Source of the DNA: an uncultured Oscillospiraceae bacterium
GTDB taxonomy: Bacteria > Bacillota > Clostridia > Oscillospirales > Oscillospiraceae
Reading direction: 5' to 3'
Length of the DNA: 64,000 bases
Assembly (NCBI GenBank): GCA_934645175.1
Contig: CAKUDE010000008.1
Coordinates: forward strand, 1 to 64,000
A program made the position numbers and the translations under genes. A model generated the notes under the pieces. The model made no database searches. It had not been told where the DNA came from and saw nothing but the letters and a program-made list of their open reading frames with translations. Positions 8,085 through 16,790 of this stretch are shown here, piece after piece. The first letter of the stretch is position 1, and the number at the start of each line of letters is the position of its first letter.

Positions 8085-9338
8085 TCATTTTCCGGACACC
8101 GTATCCAGCGTACTGTAAACCCCCAGGAAGATGGCACAACCGGCAGTCCGTTCAATCTTTCGTTCCGCCAGAACGTCACCGAGCAGCCACCCTTCCCTAC
8201 AAACCGTATAGGCGTATGGCGTGCCGCTGCCGCCCGGACAGGCAGGCAAAATACGCAGCGTACCGTCAAAGGCCTCGATGGGCTGCGAGTACCGCGCGGA
8301 GGCCGCCGTCGGCACCGTGCCGTCCGTCGTATAGAACGCACCCGCGCCCTCCCGGAAAGAGAGCACGATGCGTCCCTCCGAAACCCGCACGCCGGGCTTC
8401 GGCGCGGTTGCCGCCTCGCCCGTGGAAACGCGAGCCGCTTCGCTGCGTCCGCCGTTCAGGCGGAAGGCGGCGTAGGCGGTGACCGTATGCCCGCCCTCCA
8501 GCGTCACCGGTTCCGTGTACTCATAAAATGTCTCGTCCTCGTCAAGGCGATAATACAGCCTTGCCCCCTGCGCGGAAGCAAGCGTCAGGCAGTAGCCGCC
8601 GAGCACCTGCTCCACGGACGCATCGGGCGACTCCACGCCGCCGAGGTCGCTCTCGTCAAGCTTACAGGAATTGTAGCGAACGCCGTTTTCCATCGTCACA
8701 CCGCGGCGGCGGTACAGCTCGCTGACGGTAACAAACTCATAGCCCCGTGCAAGCAGAATATCAACGGCAGCCAGCGCACCGTCCACGGTCGTCGAATGAA
8801 TGTCGTGACACAGGACGATTGCCCCGTTGTAGGCCCCCCTGACAATCTCGTTGCAGACATGCGTCGCATCGCGGTATTTCCAGTCTAGCGTATCGACCGA
8901 CCAGATGATCGCCGGCGCACCCAGCAGTCCGAGCACCCGCTCATTCGTCGCTCCATAGGGCGGGCGGATCAGGTAGTCCAGATCCATGCCGAGAATCTCG
9001 TCGAGCGTTGCATCCGTGCGCTCAACCTCCTCGCGGACTACAGCGTCGTCCTTCGCAGTGAGCTGATAGTGCTTATAGGTATGCGAGGCAATCTCATGCC
9101 CCTCCTCAAAGGCGCGGCGCACCGTTTTCGGCGCATTGGCAGCGCATTGGCCGAGCATAAAAAATGTTACGCGCACCCCACGCTCCGCCAGACCGTCGAG
9201 CAGTCGTGGCGTCGGGCCGCCCGGCCCATCGTCAAAGGTCAGAGCAATCAGTTTTTTCGTCTGTGCTGCCGAAGCCGTCGCCGGCAACAGGGTCATCAGA
9301 CAGCCCAGTGCCAAAATCAGGCACAGCATCCGTTTCAT
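8085..9338 (-). CDS. Secreted polysaccharide deacetylase (NodB domain)
   Basis: Carbohydrate esterase family 4 protein of 417 residues that probably removes acetyl groups from peptidoglycan or another wall glycan outside the cell. A signal peptide ends near ATASAA. The NodB domain (about residues 30-215) shows TFDDGPG, SHTYKH (metal-binding His pair), RPPYGATN, DTLDWKY and VLCHDIHS, so the catalytic set is complete. The C-terminal half contains chitobiase-type repeats (YYRLDEDETFYEYTEP, FYTTDGTVPT) likely to bind glycans or act as spacers. GGAGG lies seven bases before the ATG. The first codons overlap the 3' end of the upstream gene by 107 bp. Spore-cortex or vegetative substrate cannot be told apart here. 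Confidence 0.88.
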   Translation of the reverse strand: MKRMLCLILALGCLMTLLPATASAAQTKKLIALTFDDGPGGPTPRLLDGLAERGVRVTFFMLGQCAANAPKTVRRAFEEGHEIASHTYKHYQLTAKDDAVVREEVERTDATLDEILGMDLDYLIRPPYGATNERVLGLLGAPAIIWSVDTLDWKYRDATHVCNEIVRGAYNGAIVLCHDIHSTTVDGALAAVDILLARGYEFVTVSELYRRRGVTMENGVRYNSCKLDESDLGGVESPDASVEQVLGGYCLTLASAQGARLYYRLDEDETFYEYTEPVTLEGGHTVTAYAAFRLNGGRSEAARVSTGEAATAPKPGVRVSEGRIVLSFREGAGAFYTTDGTVPTAASARYSQPIEAFDGTLRILPACPGGSGTPYAYTVCREGWLLGDVLAERKIERTAGCAIFLGVYSTLDTVSGK

Positions 9339-9819
9339 TTCCGTTTCCTCCGTCTGTATCTCTTAGGAGAACGTCTCCGTTTGTACTCAGCGGCAACGCC
9401 GCCATGTCACGGCCGCACAGGCGCAGAGGCTCTGCCTGCCCCGCCCATGCCGGGAAAGACAGCATCGTCTCCGGCGGCAGCGCAAGCGTCATGCCCTCCG
9501 CCGTGTGCAGCAGCATTGCGTCCGTGAGCATCACACCGTCAAGCGCTCCGCACCACGGCACCCACTGTCCTCGGGGCTGCACGGAGGCTGCCGCACCGCT
9601 CACACCCGCAGACAGATGTGCCGACGGAATCTGCGCGTGCAGAATACCGTCCGGGCCGGGAATGCCCAGGTACTCCGCCTCCCACCCGGAAAGGGCGAAA
9701 ACGCGGCGAAGCCGTTCCGGCTGCTGCGTGATCCTGCAGAAAAAGCGCAAAAACAGTCCGTCCTGCTCGGCGGTCAGCGTGCCGATCGTCTCGCCCTGCT
9801 CATAAATGTTCCATTCCAT
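9232..9819 (-). CDS. Hypothetical protein of unknown function
   Basis: Protein of 195 residues starting MEWNIYEQGETIGTLTAEQ, with GGGAGGG six bases before the ATG. I do not recognise a family. The N-terminal half looks like a small beta-rich domain (GETIGTLTAEQDGLFLRFF), the middle is Ala/Gly-rich, and the C-terminus is acidic and Gly-rich without membrane segments. There is no signal peptide. Its last 107 bp overlap the start and signal peptide of the deacetylase gene in another frame, so the tail may be poorly constrained. It follows mazF by 73 bp on the same strand and may belong to the alr-mazF transcription unit. Its convincing start site supports it being real. Confidence 0.6.
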   Translation of the reverse strand: MEWNIYEQGETIGTLTAEQDGLFLRFFCRITQQPERLRRVFALSGWEAEYLGIPGPDGILHAQIPSAHLSAGVSGAAASVQPRGQWVPWCGALDGVMLTDAMLLHTAEGMTLALPPETMLSFPAWAGQAEPLRLCGRDMAALPLSTNGDVLLRDTDGGNGNETDAVPDFGTGLSDDPVAGDGFGSTDEKTDCSDL

Positions 9820-9892
9820 GTCGATCCCTCCCGCACACTCTATGTGCCGTGGGAACGAAATATGTATCCGCACGAAAAATCGTGCGGAGTTT

Positions 9893-10249
9893 TCAGTTCT
9901 GCGGCAGGCCGAAGCTGACGGCGATGGCCGTATCGATACGGTTCATCATGCTCTCGTCCAGTCTTCCCATATGCTCTCGCAGGCGGCGCTTATCGATCGT
10001 CCGGATCTGCTCAAGCAGGACGACGGAGTCCTTCGTCAGGCCGACGGCTTTTCCGCAAAGCTCGATATGCGTCGGCAGCTTGGCCTTATTGGTTTGGCTG
10101 GTGATCGCCGCGGCAATCACCGTCGGGGAATATTTGTTGCCGGTATCGTTCTGCACGATAAGCACCGGGCGTGTGCCGCCCTGCTCGCTGCCGACCACCG
10201 GACTGAGGTCTGCATAGAAAATATCGCCTCGTTTCACGCTCGTATCCAT
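9893..10249 (-). CDS. MazF/PemK-family endoribonuclease toxin
   Basis: MazF/NdoA-type mRNA interferase of 118 residues. The family core is clear: [20 protein letters not shown], then [17 protein letters not shown] and [13 protein letters not shown]. Such enzymes cut single-stranded RNA at short motifs and are normally held inactive by an antitoxin. In Bacillus the order is alr, antitoxin, ndoA; here mazF follows alr directly and the 122-bp gap contains no antitoxin-like frame. The start MDTSVKRGD was chosen over an upstream TTG because it matches the family N-terminus and has GGAG ten bases before it. It may be regulated by an antitoxin elsewhere. Confidence 0.88.
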   Translation of the reverse strand: MDTSVKRGDIFYADLSPVVGSEQGGTRPVLIVQNDTGNKYSPTVIAAAITSQTNKAKLPTHIELCGKAVGLTKDSVVLLEQIRTIDKRRLREHMGRLDESMMNRIDTAIAVSFGLPQN

Positions 10250-10371
10250 AGGTTTCACGCTCCGTGCGTCAGACTCCGCGCCACACAAGGCTTATGTAGC
10301 GGCGGTAGTCTTATTCTCCCACGCGCGGGCCGGATTTATTCAGCGGAAGCTCCGATTCATTCTATGCCGGA

Positions 10372-11547
10372 TCATACGATGTATTGCAGCACCTCGGTCT
10401 GATTTTCTCCGTCGAGGAAAATACGCGGGATGCGCTTGTTGATCCCGCACAGAAGCTCATAGGGAATGGTATCGAGCTTCTGCGTCAGCTCATCAAGGCC
10501 GATATGCGCGTCGCCGTCGTCGCCGAACACGGTCACAACGTCGCCCGGCTTCGTGTCCGGCACGGAGCTGACGTCCACCATGCACATATCCATGCAAATT
10601 CTGCCAACCTGCGGAACCCGTTTCCCGTGCAGCAGGAACTCCACCCTGCCGGACAGCCTTCTGTACAGTCCGTCGGCATAGCCAATGCCGACAACGGCAA
10701 TGCGTTCCGGCGCAGGCGTCGTATAGGCACGGCCATAGCTGACGCCGATCCCGGCATCATAGTCGCGAACCTGAAAGACCGTGCTGCGAAGCTGCATCAC
10801 CGGCCGCAGATCCAATCGCCCCGCCAGCTCCGGCGCAGGCGGGATGCCGTAAGTGGCAATCCCGGGACGGATCATATCCAGCGCGTACTCCGGATAGAGG
10901 ATGCTTGCGCCGCTGTTGCAGCAGTGGCGGATCTCCGGCTCGATGCCCACGCCCTTCATGGCCTCAAGCATTCGCATGAAGCGCTCAAACTGCAGGCGCG
11001 TAAATGCAGCGTCCTCCGGAGCGGTCGAGTCGGCCGTCGGGAAGTGGGTGAACACTCCCTCAATACGCAAATGCTCCAATTTTGCCACCTGCCGCAGCTC
11101 ATCGAGCGTCCGCTCGTGGTCGTAGGCAAAGAAACCAAGGCGGGACATTCCGGTATCGAGCTTAATATGTATGCGCAAACGGCGATGCGTCCCGCTCAGG
11201 CGCTCATTGAGTGCTTGAGCGTAATCCAGACTGTGGACCTCCTGAATGAGGTTCATTGCCGCCAGATCCGCCGTGTAGAACGGCGGCGTGTAACCAAGCA
11301 GCAGGATCGGTCCGCGAATACCGCCGCGCCGAAGCTGCACGGCCTCCTCAATATTCGATACGGCGAGATACTCTGCCCCCAGCTCGCACAGGTGCCGGCT
11401 GATCGGAACGGCGCCGTGGCCGTAGGCATCCGCCTTGACCACACCCAAAAAGCGACAGCCTCGGGGAAGCTTTTCGCGCAGCGCAAGATAATTATGATTG
11501 AGATGGTCGAGCGAGACCTCGGCCCATGTTCTTTTGAGATAATTCAT
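10372..11547 (-). CDS. alr: Alanine racemase
   Basis: Pyridoxal-phosphate enzyme of 391 residues that interconverts L- and D-alanine for peptidoglycan synthesis. The PLP-binding lysine is Lys38 in VVKADAYGHG, and the C-terminal catalytic tyrosine lies in GVSYGRAY (about residue 270). IRPGIATYGIPP and the terminal beta domain (RICMDMCMVDVS) match fold-III racemases. Length is normal. It lies 12 bp downstream of a lipoprotein gene and upstream of mazF, a Firmicutes gene pairing. No separate promoter was seen. Confidence 0.95.
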   Translation of the reverse strand: MNYLKRTWAEVSLDHLNHNYLALREKLPRGCRFLGVVKADAYGHGAVPISRHLCELGAEYLAVSNIEEAVQLRRGGIRGPILLLGYTPPFYTADLAAMNLIQEVHSLDYAQALNERLSGTHRRLRIHIKLDTGMSRLGFFAYDHERTLDELRQVAKLEHLRIEGVFTHFPTADSTAPEDAAFTRLQFERFMRMLEAMKGVGIEPEIRHCCNSGASILYPEYALDMIRPGIATYGIPPAPELAGRLDLRPVMQLRSTVFQVRDYDAGIGVSYGRAYTTPAPERIAVVGIGYADGLYRRLSGRVEFLLHGKRVPQVGRICMDMCMVDVSSVPDTKPGDVVTVFGDDGDAHIGLDELTQKLDTIPYELLCGINKRIPRIFLDGENQTEVLQYIV

Positions 11548-11559
11548 ACGCCACTTCCT

Positions 11560-12120
11560 TCAATGCAGTTTGAAGTCCGAAAGGTTCATTCGCAAAATTC
11601 GCTGATTATTATAGCACAGCTCGACACAAAATGGTACGCCGTTTTTCATCCATGTGTCAATTAAAATTTCCTTCTCGTCATAATTTTTCAGATACGAGGC
11701 ATGGTAATACTCGCCGTCCGCGCCTGCCGCCGAGATAAACGCCTCCATCCAGCCCGCCGCGGCCAGCGCGGGCGCAGCAACGGGACTGACATTGCCGTTG
11801 GCCAGCAGACCGAAATCCAGTGCAAGGCCGTCATATTCCAGCTTTCCGCCGCTCTCGGTTACAGTGGCGCAAATGCCCGCGATCGTCTCCGGCGAGACGA
11901 CGCACAGCCGCGCCGTCCCGTCGCTGCGAACGTCACAGTCAAGCACAAAGTCCTGCACGAAGCTGCCGAAATCCGCCCGCACCTCCGCACGGAACGTGCA
12001 GCCGCCCGCAGAGATCAGGCCCGCGCGGAAATCCACGGCGGACTGAAGCGGACTTTCCCCCCGCGCGCAGGCCGTAAGCAACAGGCAAAGGAACAGCAGA
12101 CAGGCAAGCGATTTTTTCAA
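11560..12120 (-). CDS. Putative lipoprotein
   Basis: Exported lipoprotein of about 186 residues. The signal sequence KKSLACLLFLCLLLTAC ends in an LTAC lipobox, so the Cys should be lipidated and the protein held on the outer face of the membrane. The mature part (TFRAEVRADFGSFVQDFVLD, then DGTARLCVVSPETIAGI) resembles small LolA/LppX-like folds described in other clostridial lipoproteins, but that is a guess. The start is placed at a TTG directly before AAA AAA, with GGAAAGG upstream; a GTG nine bases earlier is the alternative. It precedes alr in the same orientation. Function is unknown. Confidence 0.7.
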   Translation of the reverse strand: MKKSLACLLFLCLLLTACARGESPLQSAVDFRAGLISAGGCTFRAEVRADFGSFVQDFVLDCDVRSDGTARLCVVSPETIAGICATVTESGGKLEYDGLALDFGLLANGNVSPVAAPALAAAGWMEAFISAAGADGEYYHASYLKNYDEKEILIDTWMKNGVPFCVELCYNNQRILRMNLSDFKLH

Positions 12121-12203
12121 AGCAATCACAACCTTTCCGGATGTCGCGGACAGGCCGCGCACAAAATCCTATGCTCCGCGCGGGGAAATATGTACTTTGT
12201 CCC

Positions 12204-12232
12204 TTGCAAAACAGGAAAAAGTGTGTTAGAAT
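12204..12232 (+). promoter_or_regulatory. Promoter of the pheST T-box transcript
   Basis: TTGCAA (12204-12209) and TAGAAT (12227-12232) are 17 bases apart, just before the T-box leader. Confidence 0.65.
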
Positions 12233-12239
12233 AGACTGC

Positions 12240-12530
12240 AATGAAAGCGGAGGCATCGCATCGTCTGCGGCGTCTCCGGCAAACAGGCTATGACCGGGCT
12301 GCCGCCCCGTTATCCCACGGCTCCAGAGAGGACGGGGCGCTGCGATCCGTCCGCCGTGAACGCTGTCGGCTTTCTCCCGTGAGCTTCCTCGCTTAACGCA
12401 TTGCAAGTAGGCGGGGACGGGTCGCTCCGTTACAGGTCAGAGTGCGCGGTATCGGCCGCGAATTGCGGGTGGTACCGCGGAAGGCTTCGTCTTTCGTCCC
12501 GATGTGGGGCGGAGGGCGTTTTTTATTCCG
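12240..12530 (+). promoter_or_regulatory. T-box riboswitch controlling pheST
   Basis: Leader RNA that senses uncharged tRNA-Phe. Stem I closes between AAGCGGAGG (about 12245) and the CCTCGCTT near 12387-12394. The antiterminator T-box core GCGGGTGGTACCGCG lies at 12465-12479, and a terminator stem (12488-12500 with 12506-12518) runs into six T residues. A TTC triplet in the 3' side of Stem I near 12351 fits a Phe specifier, but the specifier loop was not modelled. Pairing of tRNA 3' end with the T-box would favour readthrough into pheS. Confidence 0.9.
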
Positions 12531-12554
12531 TAAATTCTTTCAAAGGAGACCGAT

Positions 12555-13598
12555 ATGAGAGAACAACTCGAACAGATCAAATCGCAGGCATTGGAGCAGA
12601 TCCATGCCGCGATCGACGGAACATCACTTGACGCGGTGCGCGTGCGCGTGTTGGGCAAGAAAGGCGAGCTGACCGCTCTGCTCAAGCAGATGGGCAAGCT
12701 CTCCGCCGAAGAGCGCCCCGTGATGGGCCAGCTTGCCAACAACGTCCGCGCCGCCCTGGAGCAAACGCTGGAGCAGCGCCGCCGGGAACTGGAGGCCGCA
12801 GCGCTGGAGCGCCGTCTGGCCGCCGAAGCACTCGACGTGACCGCGCCGGGCAGGCAGATTGAGCTGGGGCATCAGCATCCCATGAATCGGGTTTTGCAGG
12901 AGGTCAAGGAGATCTTCATCGGTATGGGCTACCGGATCGTTGACGGCCCGGAGGTCGAGGAGGCTGCCTACAACTTTACAAAGCTCAACATTGAGGAAGG
13001 ACACCCCTCCCGCGACCGCTCAGACACCTTCTACTTTGACGACGATGACAGCGTCCTGCTGCGCACACAGACCAGTCCCATGCAGGTGCGCGTAATGGAA
13101 AGCCAGAAGCCCCCCATCCGTATTCTTGCCCCCGGCCGCGTGTTCCGTAAGGATGAGGCCGACGCGACACACTCGCCGATGTTCCACCAGATCGAAGGAC
13201 TGGTCATCGACGAAGGCATTACAATGGGCGACCTGAAGGGCGCGCTGGAAACACTCATTAAGCGGCTCTACGGTGAAGACGCCGTCGTGCGCTTCCGTCC
13301 GCACCACTTCCCCTTTACGGAGCCGAGCTGCGAGGTCGATATGCAGTGCTTCAAGTGCCGCGGTACGGGCGAGACGGGCGGTCAGGTCTGCTCCACCTGC
13401 CACGGCGAGGGCTGGATCGAGCTTCTCGGCGCAGGCATGGTGCACCCGAAGGTGCTTGCAGGCTGTGGGATCGACCCGAACAGATACTCCGGCTTCGCCT
13501 TCGGCATCGGTCTGGAACGCATGGCAATGGGCCGCCTGCGGCTCAATGATCTGCGGCTTATCTTTGATAACGATATCCGGTTCCTGTCCCAATTCTAA
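12555..13598 (+). CDS. pheS: Phenylalanine-tRNA ligase alpha subunit
   Basis: Catalytic alpha subunit (347 residues) of the alpha2-beta2 class II synthetase that charges tRNA-Phe. The N-terminal coiled coil (about residues 1-90) is followed by the catalytic core with RVFRKDEADATHSPMFHQIE (motif 2 region), FRPHHFPFTEPSCEVD, and motif 3 GFAFGIGLERMAMGRL. A CFKCRGTG...CSTCHGEG segment (about 267-290) could bind zinc and is seen in many bacterial PheS proteins. AAAGGAG stands before the ATG. pheT follows 14 bp later, and the T-box leader upstream controls both. Confidence 0.97.
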   Translation: MREQLEQIKSQALEQIHAAIDGTSLDAVRVRVLGKKGELTALLKQMGKLSAEERPVMGQLANNVRAALEQTLEQRRRELEAAALERRLAAEALDVTAPGRQIELGHQHPMNRVLQEVKEIFIGMGYRIVDGPEVEEAAYNFTKLNIEEGHPSRDRSDTFYFDDDDSVLLRTQTSPMQVRVMESQKPPIRILAPGRVFRKDEADATHSPMFHQIEGLVIDEGITMGDLKGALETLIKRLYGEDAVVRFRPHHFPFTEPSCEVDMQCFKCRGTGETGGQVCSTCHGEGWIELLGAGMVHPKVLAGCGIDPNRYSGFAFGIGLERMAMGRLRLNDLRLIFDNDIRFLSQF

Positions 13599-13612
13599 GG
13601 AGGTGCGGCATT

Positions 13613-15997
13613 ATGAAACTGAACAGAAAATGGATCAATGAGGAATTCGTTGACCTCCGGGATATTTCCGACAAGGAATTCGTTGAAACGATGACCGTCG
13701 CCGGCCAGAAGGTCGAAACCTATGAGCGACTTGACGCAGAGATCGAAAACGTGGTCGTCGGTCGTGTGGAATCCGTCGTGCGTCACCCCGATTCGGATCA
13801 TATGTGGATCTGTCAGGTCGATGTCGGCGCGGAAAAACCGGTGCAGATCGTTACCGGCGCGCAGAACGTGCATCAGGGCGACCTTGTCCCCGCTGCGCTT
13901 GACGGTGCGAAGCTGCCCGGCGGTGTACGGATTCGCAGCGGCGTGCTGCGCGGAGAACGCTCGGACGGTATGCTTTGCTCGCTCAAGGAGCTGGAGCTGA
14001 CGCGCAACGATTTCCCCTACGCCATTGAGGACGGCATTTTCATCCTTGAGGAGGATTGCAAGCCCGGCGACAACATCAATGCCGTCATCGGCAACGACGA
14101 TACCGTTGTTGATTTTGAGATCACCAACAACCGTCCGGACTGCTACAGCATTATCGGCCTTGCCCGCGAAGCTGCCGCCGCCTTTGACCGTCCGATGAAG
14201 CACCACGAGCCGCTTGTGCGCGGCGGCGGTAAGGGCGAACTGGCGGAGCTTCTGGACGTGGAGGTTCCGGCGGAGGCGCTGTGCAACCGCTACACCGCAC
14301 GCATGGTCCGTAACGTGAAAATTGCACCCTCGCCGAAGTGGCTGCGGCAGCGCCTCCGCGCCAACGGTGTGCGCCCCATCAACAATATCGTAGACATTAC
14401 GAACTACGTCATGCTGGAATACGGACAGCCGCTGCACGCCTTCGACTACCGCTATATCGGCTCGAAGAAGATCGTCGTGCGCGAAAGCGTCGCAGGCGAA
14501 ACACTGACGACACTCGACGGCACCCCCAGAGCGCTTACCCCGGGAATGCTGGTCATCGCCGACGGAGAAAAGCCCATCGGCCTTGCCGGCATCATGGGCG
14601 GTGAAAACAGCGAGATCGTCGACGACACCGTAGACGTCGTGTTTGAATCCGCCAATTTCAACGGTACCTCCATTCGCCAGACGGCGCTCGCACTCGGAAT
14701 GCGCACAGAGGCCTCCGGCAAGTTTGAAAAGAACATCGACCCGCTGCTGACACTCCCCGCCGTCAACCGCGCCTGTGAGCTTGTGGAGCTGCTTGGCGCC
14801 GGTGAAGTGCTCGACGGAATGATCGACGTGCTGAACTATGTCCCCGAAGCGCGCACGCTCCCGCTGGAGCCGGAGCGCATCAACCGTCTGCTCGGCACAA
14901 ACATCTCCGAGACGGAGATGGTCGAATATCTGCGCCGTCTGGAGGTTCCCGTCGAAAACGGACGGATTCTTGTTCCGTCCTGGCGGCCGGATCTGGTGCA
15001 GTGTGCGGACATCGCCGAGGAGGTCGGTCGTCTGTTCGGCTATAACGACATTCCCACCACCGCCTTCCGCAGCGCAACCGCCGAGGGCGGCTATACCGGA
15101 ACAATGGTCTTCGAAAATCTGGCGGGAAGTCTCTGCCGCAGCCTCGGCTACAGCGAAATCCTCACGTATTCCTTCGTTTCGCCGTCGATCTTTGACCTGA
15201 TCCGCCTGCCGCAGGACAGCCCGCTGCGCAAAGCACTGCGTATTCAGAACCCGCTCGGCGAGGATGCGTCAATCATGCGCACCGTCGCGCTGCCGTCCAT
15301 GCTTGCCATTCTCGCACGAAACTACAACTATCACAACGACGCAGTGAAGCTTTATGAGCTGGCCAAGGTCTATCTGCCGCACGAAGGCCGCACACTGCCC
15401 GACGAACCGAAGCATCTGGTACTGGGCACCTACGGCGAGGGGGAGGACTTCTTCTCGCTCAAGGGCGAGATCGAAACTCTGCTCGACAAGCTGAATCTCC
15501 CCGCGGGCGACTACGTCGCCGAGACCGGCAACCCCGCCTTCCACCCCGGCCGCTGCGCGCGCCTGTTCGTTTCCGGCATCGATCTGGGCTGCTTCGGGCA
15601 AATCCACCCGCTTGTTGCCGGGAATTACGGCATCGACGCAGAGATCTATGCTGCGGAGCTGGACTTCACGGCGCTTGCCAAGCTGGAAAAGCCCGAAAGA
15701 ACCTATCAGCCGCTTCCGAAATACCCCGCTGTCACGCGCGATCTGGCTCTCGTCTGCGACGAAAGCAAAACCGTCGCGGAGCTGGAAAAGGCCATCGACG
15801 AAGCGGGCGGTCCGCTGCTGCGCTCGATCCGCCTGTTCGACATCTACCGCGGCAAGGGAATTCCGGAGGGCAAAAAGAGTCTTGCCTTCCGTCTGACGCT
15901 CCGCTCCGACGAGCGCACGCTCACCGACGCCGACTCCGACGCCGTAATTTCTGCGGTTTTGGAGCGCGTGAAGGCGCTGGGCGCGTCACTTCGGTAA
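13613..15997 (+). CDS. pheT: Phenylalanine-tRNA ligase beta subunit
   Basis: Beta subunit of 794 residues, the usual length. Domains in order are an EMAP-type tRNA-binding OB fold (about 40-150), the B3/B4 editing domain that hydrolyses Tyr-tRNA-Phe, B5, a catalytic-like domain without active-site motifs, and the FDX-ACB anticodon-binding domain at the end (YPAVTRDLALVCDE to LRSDERTLTDAD). AGGAGG stands before the ATG. It is the second gene of the T-box controlled pheST operon. No terminator is evident before the ireB promoter. Confidence 0.97.
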   Translation: MKLNRKWINEEFVDLRDISDKEFVETMTVAGQKVETYERLDAEIENVVVGRVESVVRHPDSDHMWICQVDVGAEKPVQIVTGAQNVHQGDLVPAALDGAKLPGGVRIRSGVLRGERSDGMLCSLKELELTRNDFPYAIEDGIFILEEDCKPGDNINAVIGNDDTVVDFEITNNRPDCYSIIGLAREAAAAFDRPMKHHEPLVRGGGKGELAELLDVEVPAEALCNRYTARMVRNVKIAPSPKWLRQRLRANGVRPINNIVDITNYVMLEYGQPLHAFDYRYIGSKKIVVRESVAGETLTTLDGTPRALTPGMLVIADGEKPIGLAGIMGGENSEIVDDTVDVVFESANFNGTSIRQTALALGMRTEASGKFEKNIDPLLTLPAVNRACELVELLGAGEVLDGMIDVLNYVPEARTLPLEPERINRLLGTNISETEMVEYLRRLEVPVENGRILVPSWRPDLVQCADIAEEVGRLFGYNDIPTTAFRSATAEGGYTGTMVFENLAGSLCRSLGYSEILTYSFVSPSIFDLIRLPQDSPLRKALRIQNPLGEDASIMRTVALPSMLAILARNYNYHNDAVKLYELAKVYLPHEGRTLPDEPKHLVLGTYGEGEDFFSLKGEIETLLDKLNLPAGDYVAETGNPAFHPGRCARLFVSGIDLGCFGQIHPLVAGNYGIDAEIYAAELDFTALAKLEKPERTYQPLPKYPAVTRDLALVCDESKTVAELEKAIDEAGGPLLRSIRLFDIYRGKGIPEGKKSLAFRLTLRSDERTLTDADSDAVISAVLERVKALGASLR

Positions 15998-16025
15998 ACT
16001 TTTTATAAAATCTGCGCGATTCCTC

Positions 16026-16054
16026 TTTACTTTGGCGCATAATTCGGCTATATT
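16026..16054 (+). promoter_or_regulatory. Promoter of the ireB-like gene
   Basis: TTTACT (16026-16031) and TATATT (16049-16054) are 17 bases apart, with AAAGGAGG following at 16071. Confidence 0.55.
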
Positions 16055-16086
16055 ATGCGTAGAGAAAGACAAAGGAGGCGGGCGAA

Positions 16087-16332
16087 TTGGAGCACAACAC
16101 CATTAAGTTTTCCGTGCCGGATGACAGCCAGGAGGAAATGAAGCAAATTCTCATGGAGGTCTACCGTTCTCTGACGGAAAAGGGTTACAATCCGATCAAC
16201 CAGATCGTCGGATATCTTCTCTCCGAAGACCCGACTTACATTACCAATCATAACGGGGCGCGCAGTTTGATCTGCAAGCTCGACCGGGACGAGCTCCTTC
16301 AGGAGCTTGTTCGGCACTATCTGTTCGACTGA
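16087..16332 (+). CDS. IreB family regulatory phosphoprotein (DUF965)
   Basis: Small cytosolic protein of 81 residues with the family pattern TIKFSVPDD near the N-terminus, then [39 protein letters not shown] and [14 protein letters not shown]. IreB of Enterococcus faecalis is phosphorylated by the PASTA kinase IreK and limits cephalosporin resistance; a comparable link to cell-wall stress is inferred here, with the kinase not in this window. The start is TTG, nine bases after AAAGGAGG. It has its own promoter and terminator, so it is a single-gene unit. Confidence 0.92.
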   Translation: MEHNTIKFSVPDDSQEEMKQILMEVYRSLTEKGYNPINQIVGYLLSEDPTYITNHNGARSLICKLDRDELLQELVRHYLFD

Positions 16333-16340
16333 AAAACGAA

Positions 16341-16362
16341 GGGGGAGCGTGCCGGCTCCCCC
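16341..16362 (+). terminator. Terminator after ireB-like gene
   Basis: GGGGGAGC (16341-16348) pairs with GCTCCCCC (16355-16362), then TTTG. Confidence 0.75.
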
Positions 16363-16421
16363 TTTGTGCAGGATCTCCCATAACATCCAACATCCAATTC
16401 TATCAAACCCGAAAAAACTTA

Positions 16422-16450
16422 TTGACAAACCGGTTGCTATGTGTTACAAT
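16422..16450 (+). promoter_or_regulatory. Strong consensus promoter
   Basis: Perfect TTGACA (16422-16427), a 17-base spacer and TACAAT (16445-16450), about 25 bases before the hypothetical gene at 16476. Confidence 0.75.
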
Positions 16451-16475
16451 TCGGTTACAGCGTTTGGAGGTATCT

Positions 16476-16766
16476 ATGTCCGATACACAAAATGTCCTGA
16501 TGTACAAGGGTCGCCCCCTGCTGCGAAAGGACAATCAACTCTATTACGGTTCAATGGCTGACGAGTACATCGTCATGCTGCAAATTTTGGAAACCAAACA
16601 GCTCGAGGATCTTGAGTTGGCAACGAAGGTCAGCGTGCAGCTTCAGCGCACCGACCCGAACGCCAAGCTGCGCGACCGCGTGGTAAAGAAGACCGAGAAG
16701 GATGGGCTTTACGCCGCTTTGGATGTTGGCTGCGTTTGGCTCGAGCGAGCCCTCAGCGCAAAATAA
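16476..16766 (+). CDS. Small hypothetical protein
   Basis: Cytosolic protein of 96 residues that I cannot assign to a named family. Its N-terminus (LMYKGRPLLRKDNQLYYGSM) looks beta-rich, followed by a charged helix (DEYIVMLQILETKQLEDLEL), a VSVQLQRTDP strand, and an amphipathic end. No signal peptide, membrane segment or Cys cluster is present. TGGAGG lies five bases before the ATG. Expression should be strong, given the near-perfect promoter, and the NlpC/P60 gene follows after 24 bp, so both are probably one operon. A role linked to the wall is only a context guess. Confidence 0.75.
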   Translation: MSDTQNVLMYKGRPLLRKDNQLYYGSMADEYIVMLQILETKQLEDLELATKVSVQLQRTDPNAKLRDRVVKKTEKDGLYAALDVGCVWLERALSAK

Positions 16767-16790
16767 TCTGGAACCACGGGAGGTTCTGCC

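Noticed and set aside
13355..13430. DnaJ-type zinc finger inserted in PheS
   Set aside because: The CxxCxGxG pairs are a normal feature of many bacterial PheS proteins, not an inserted domain.
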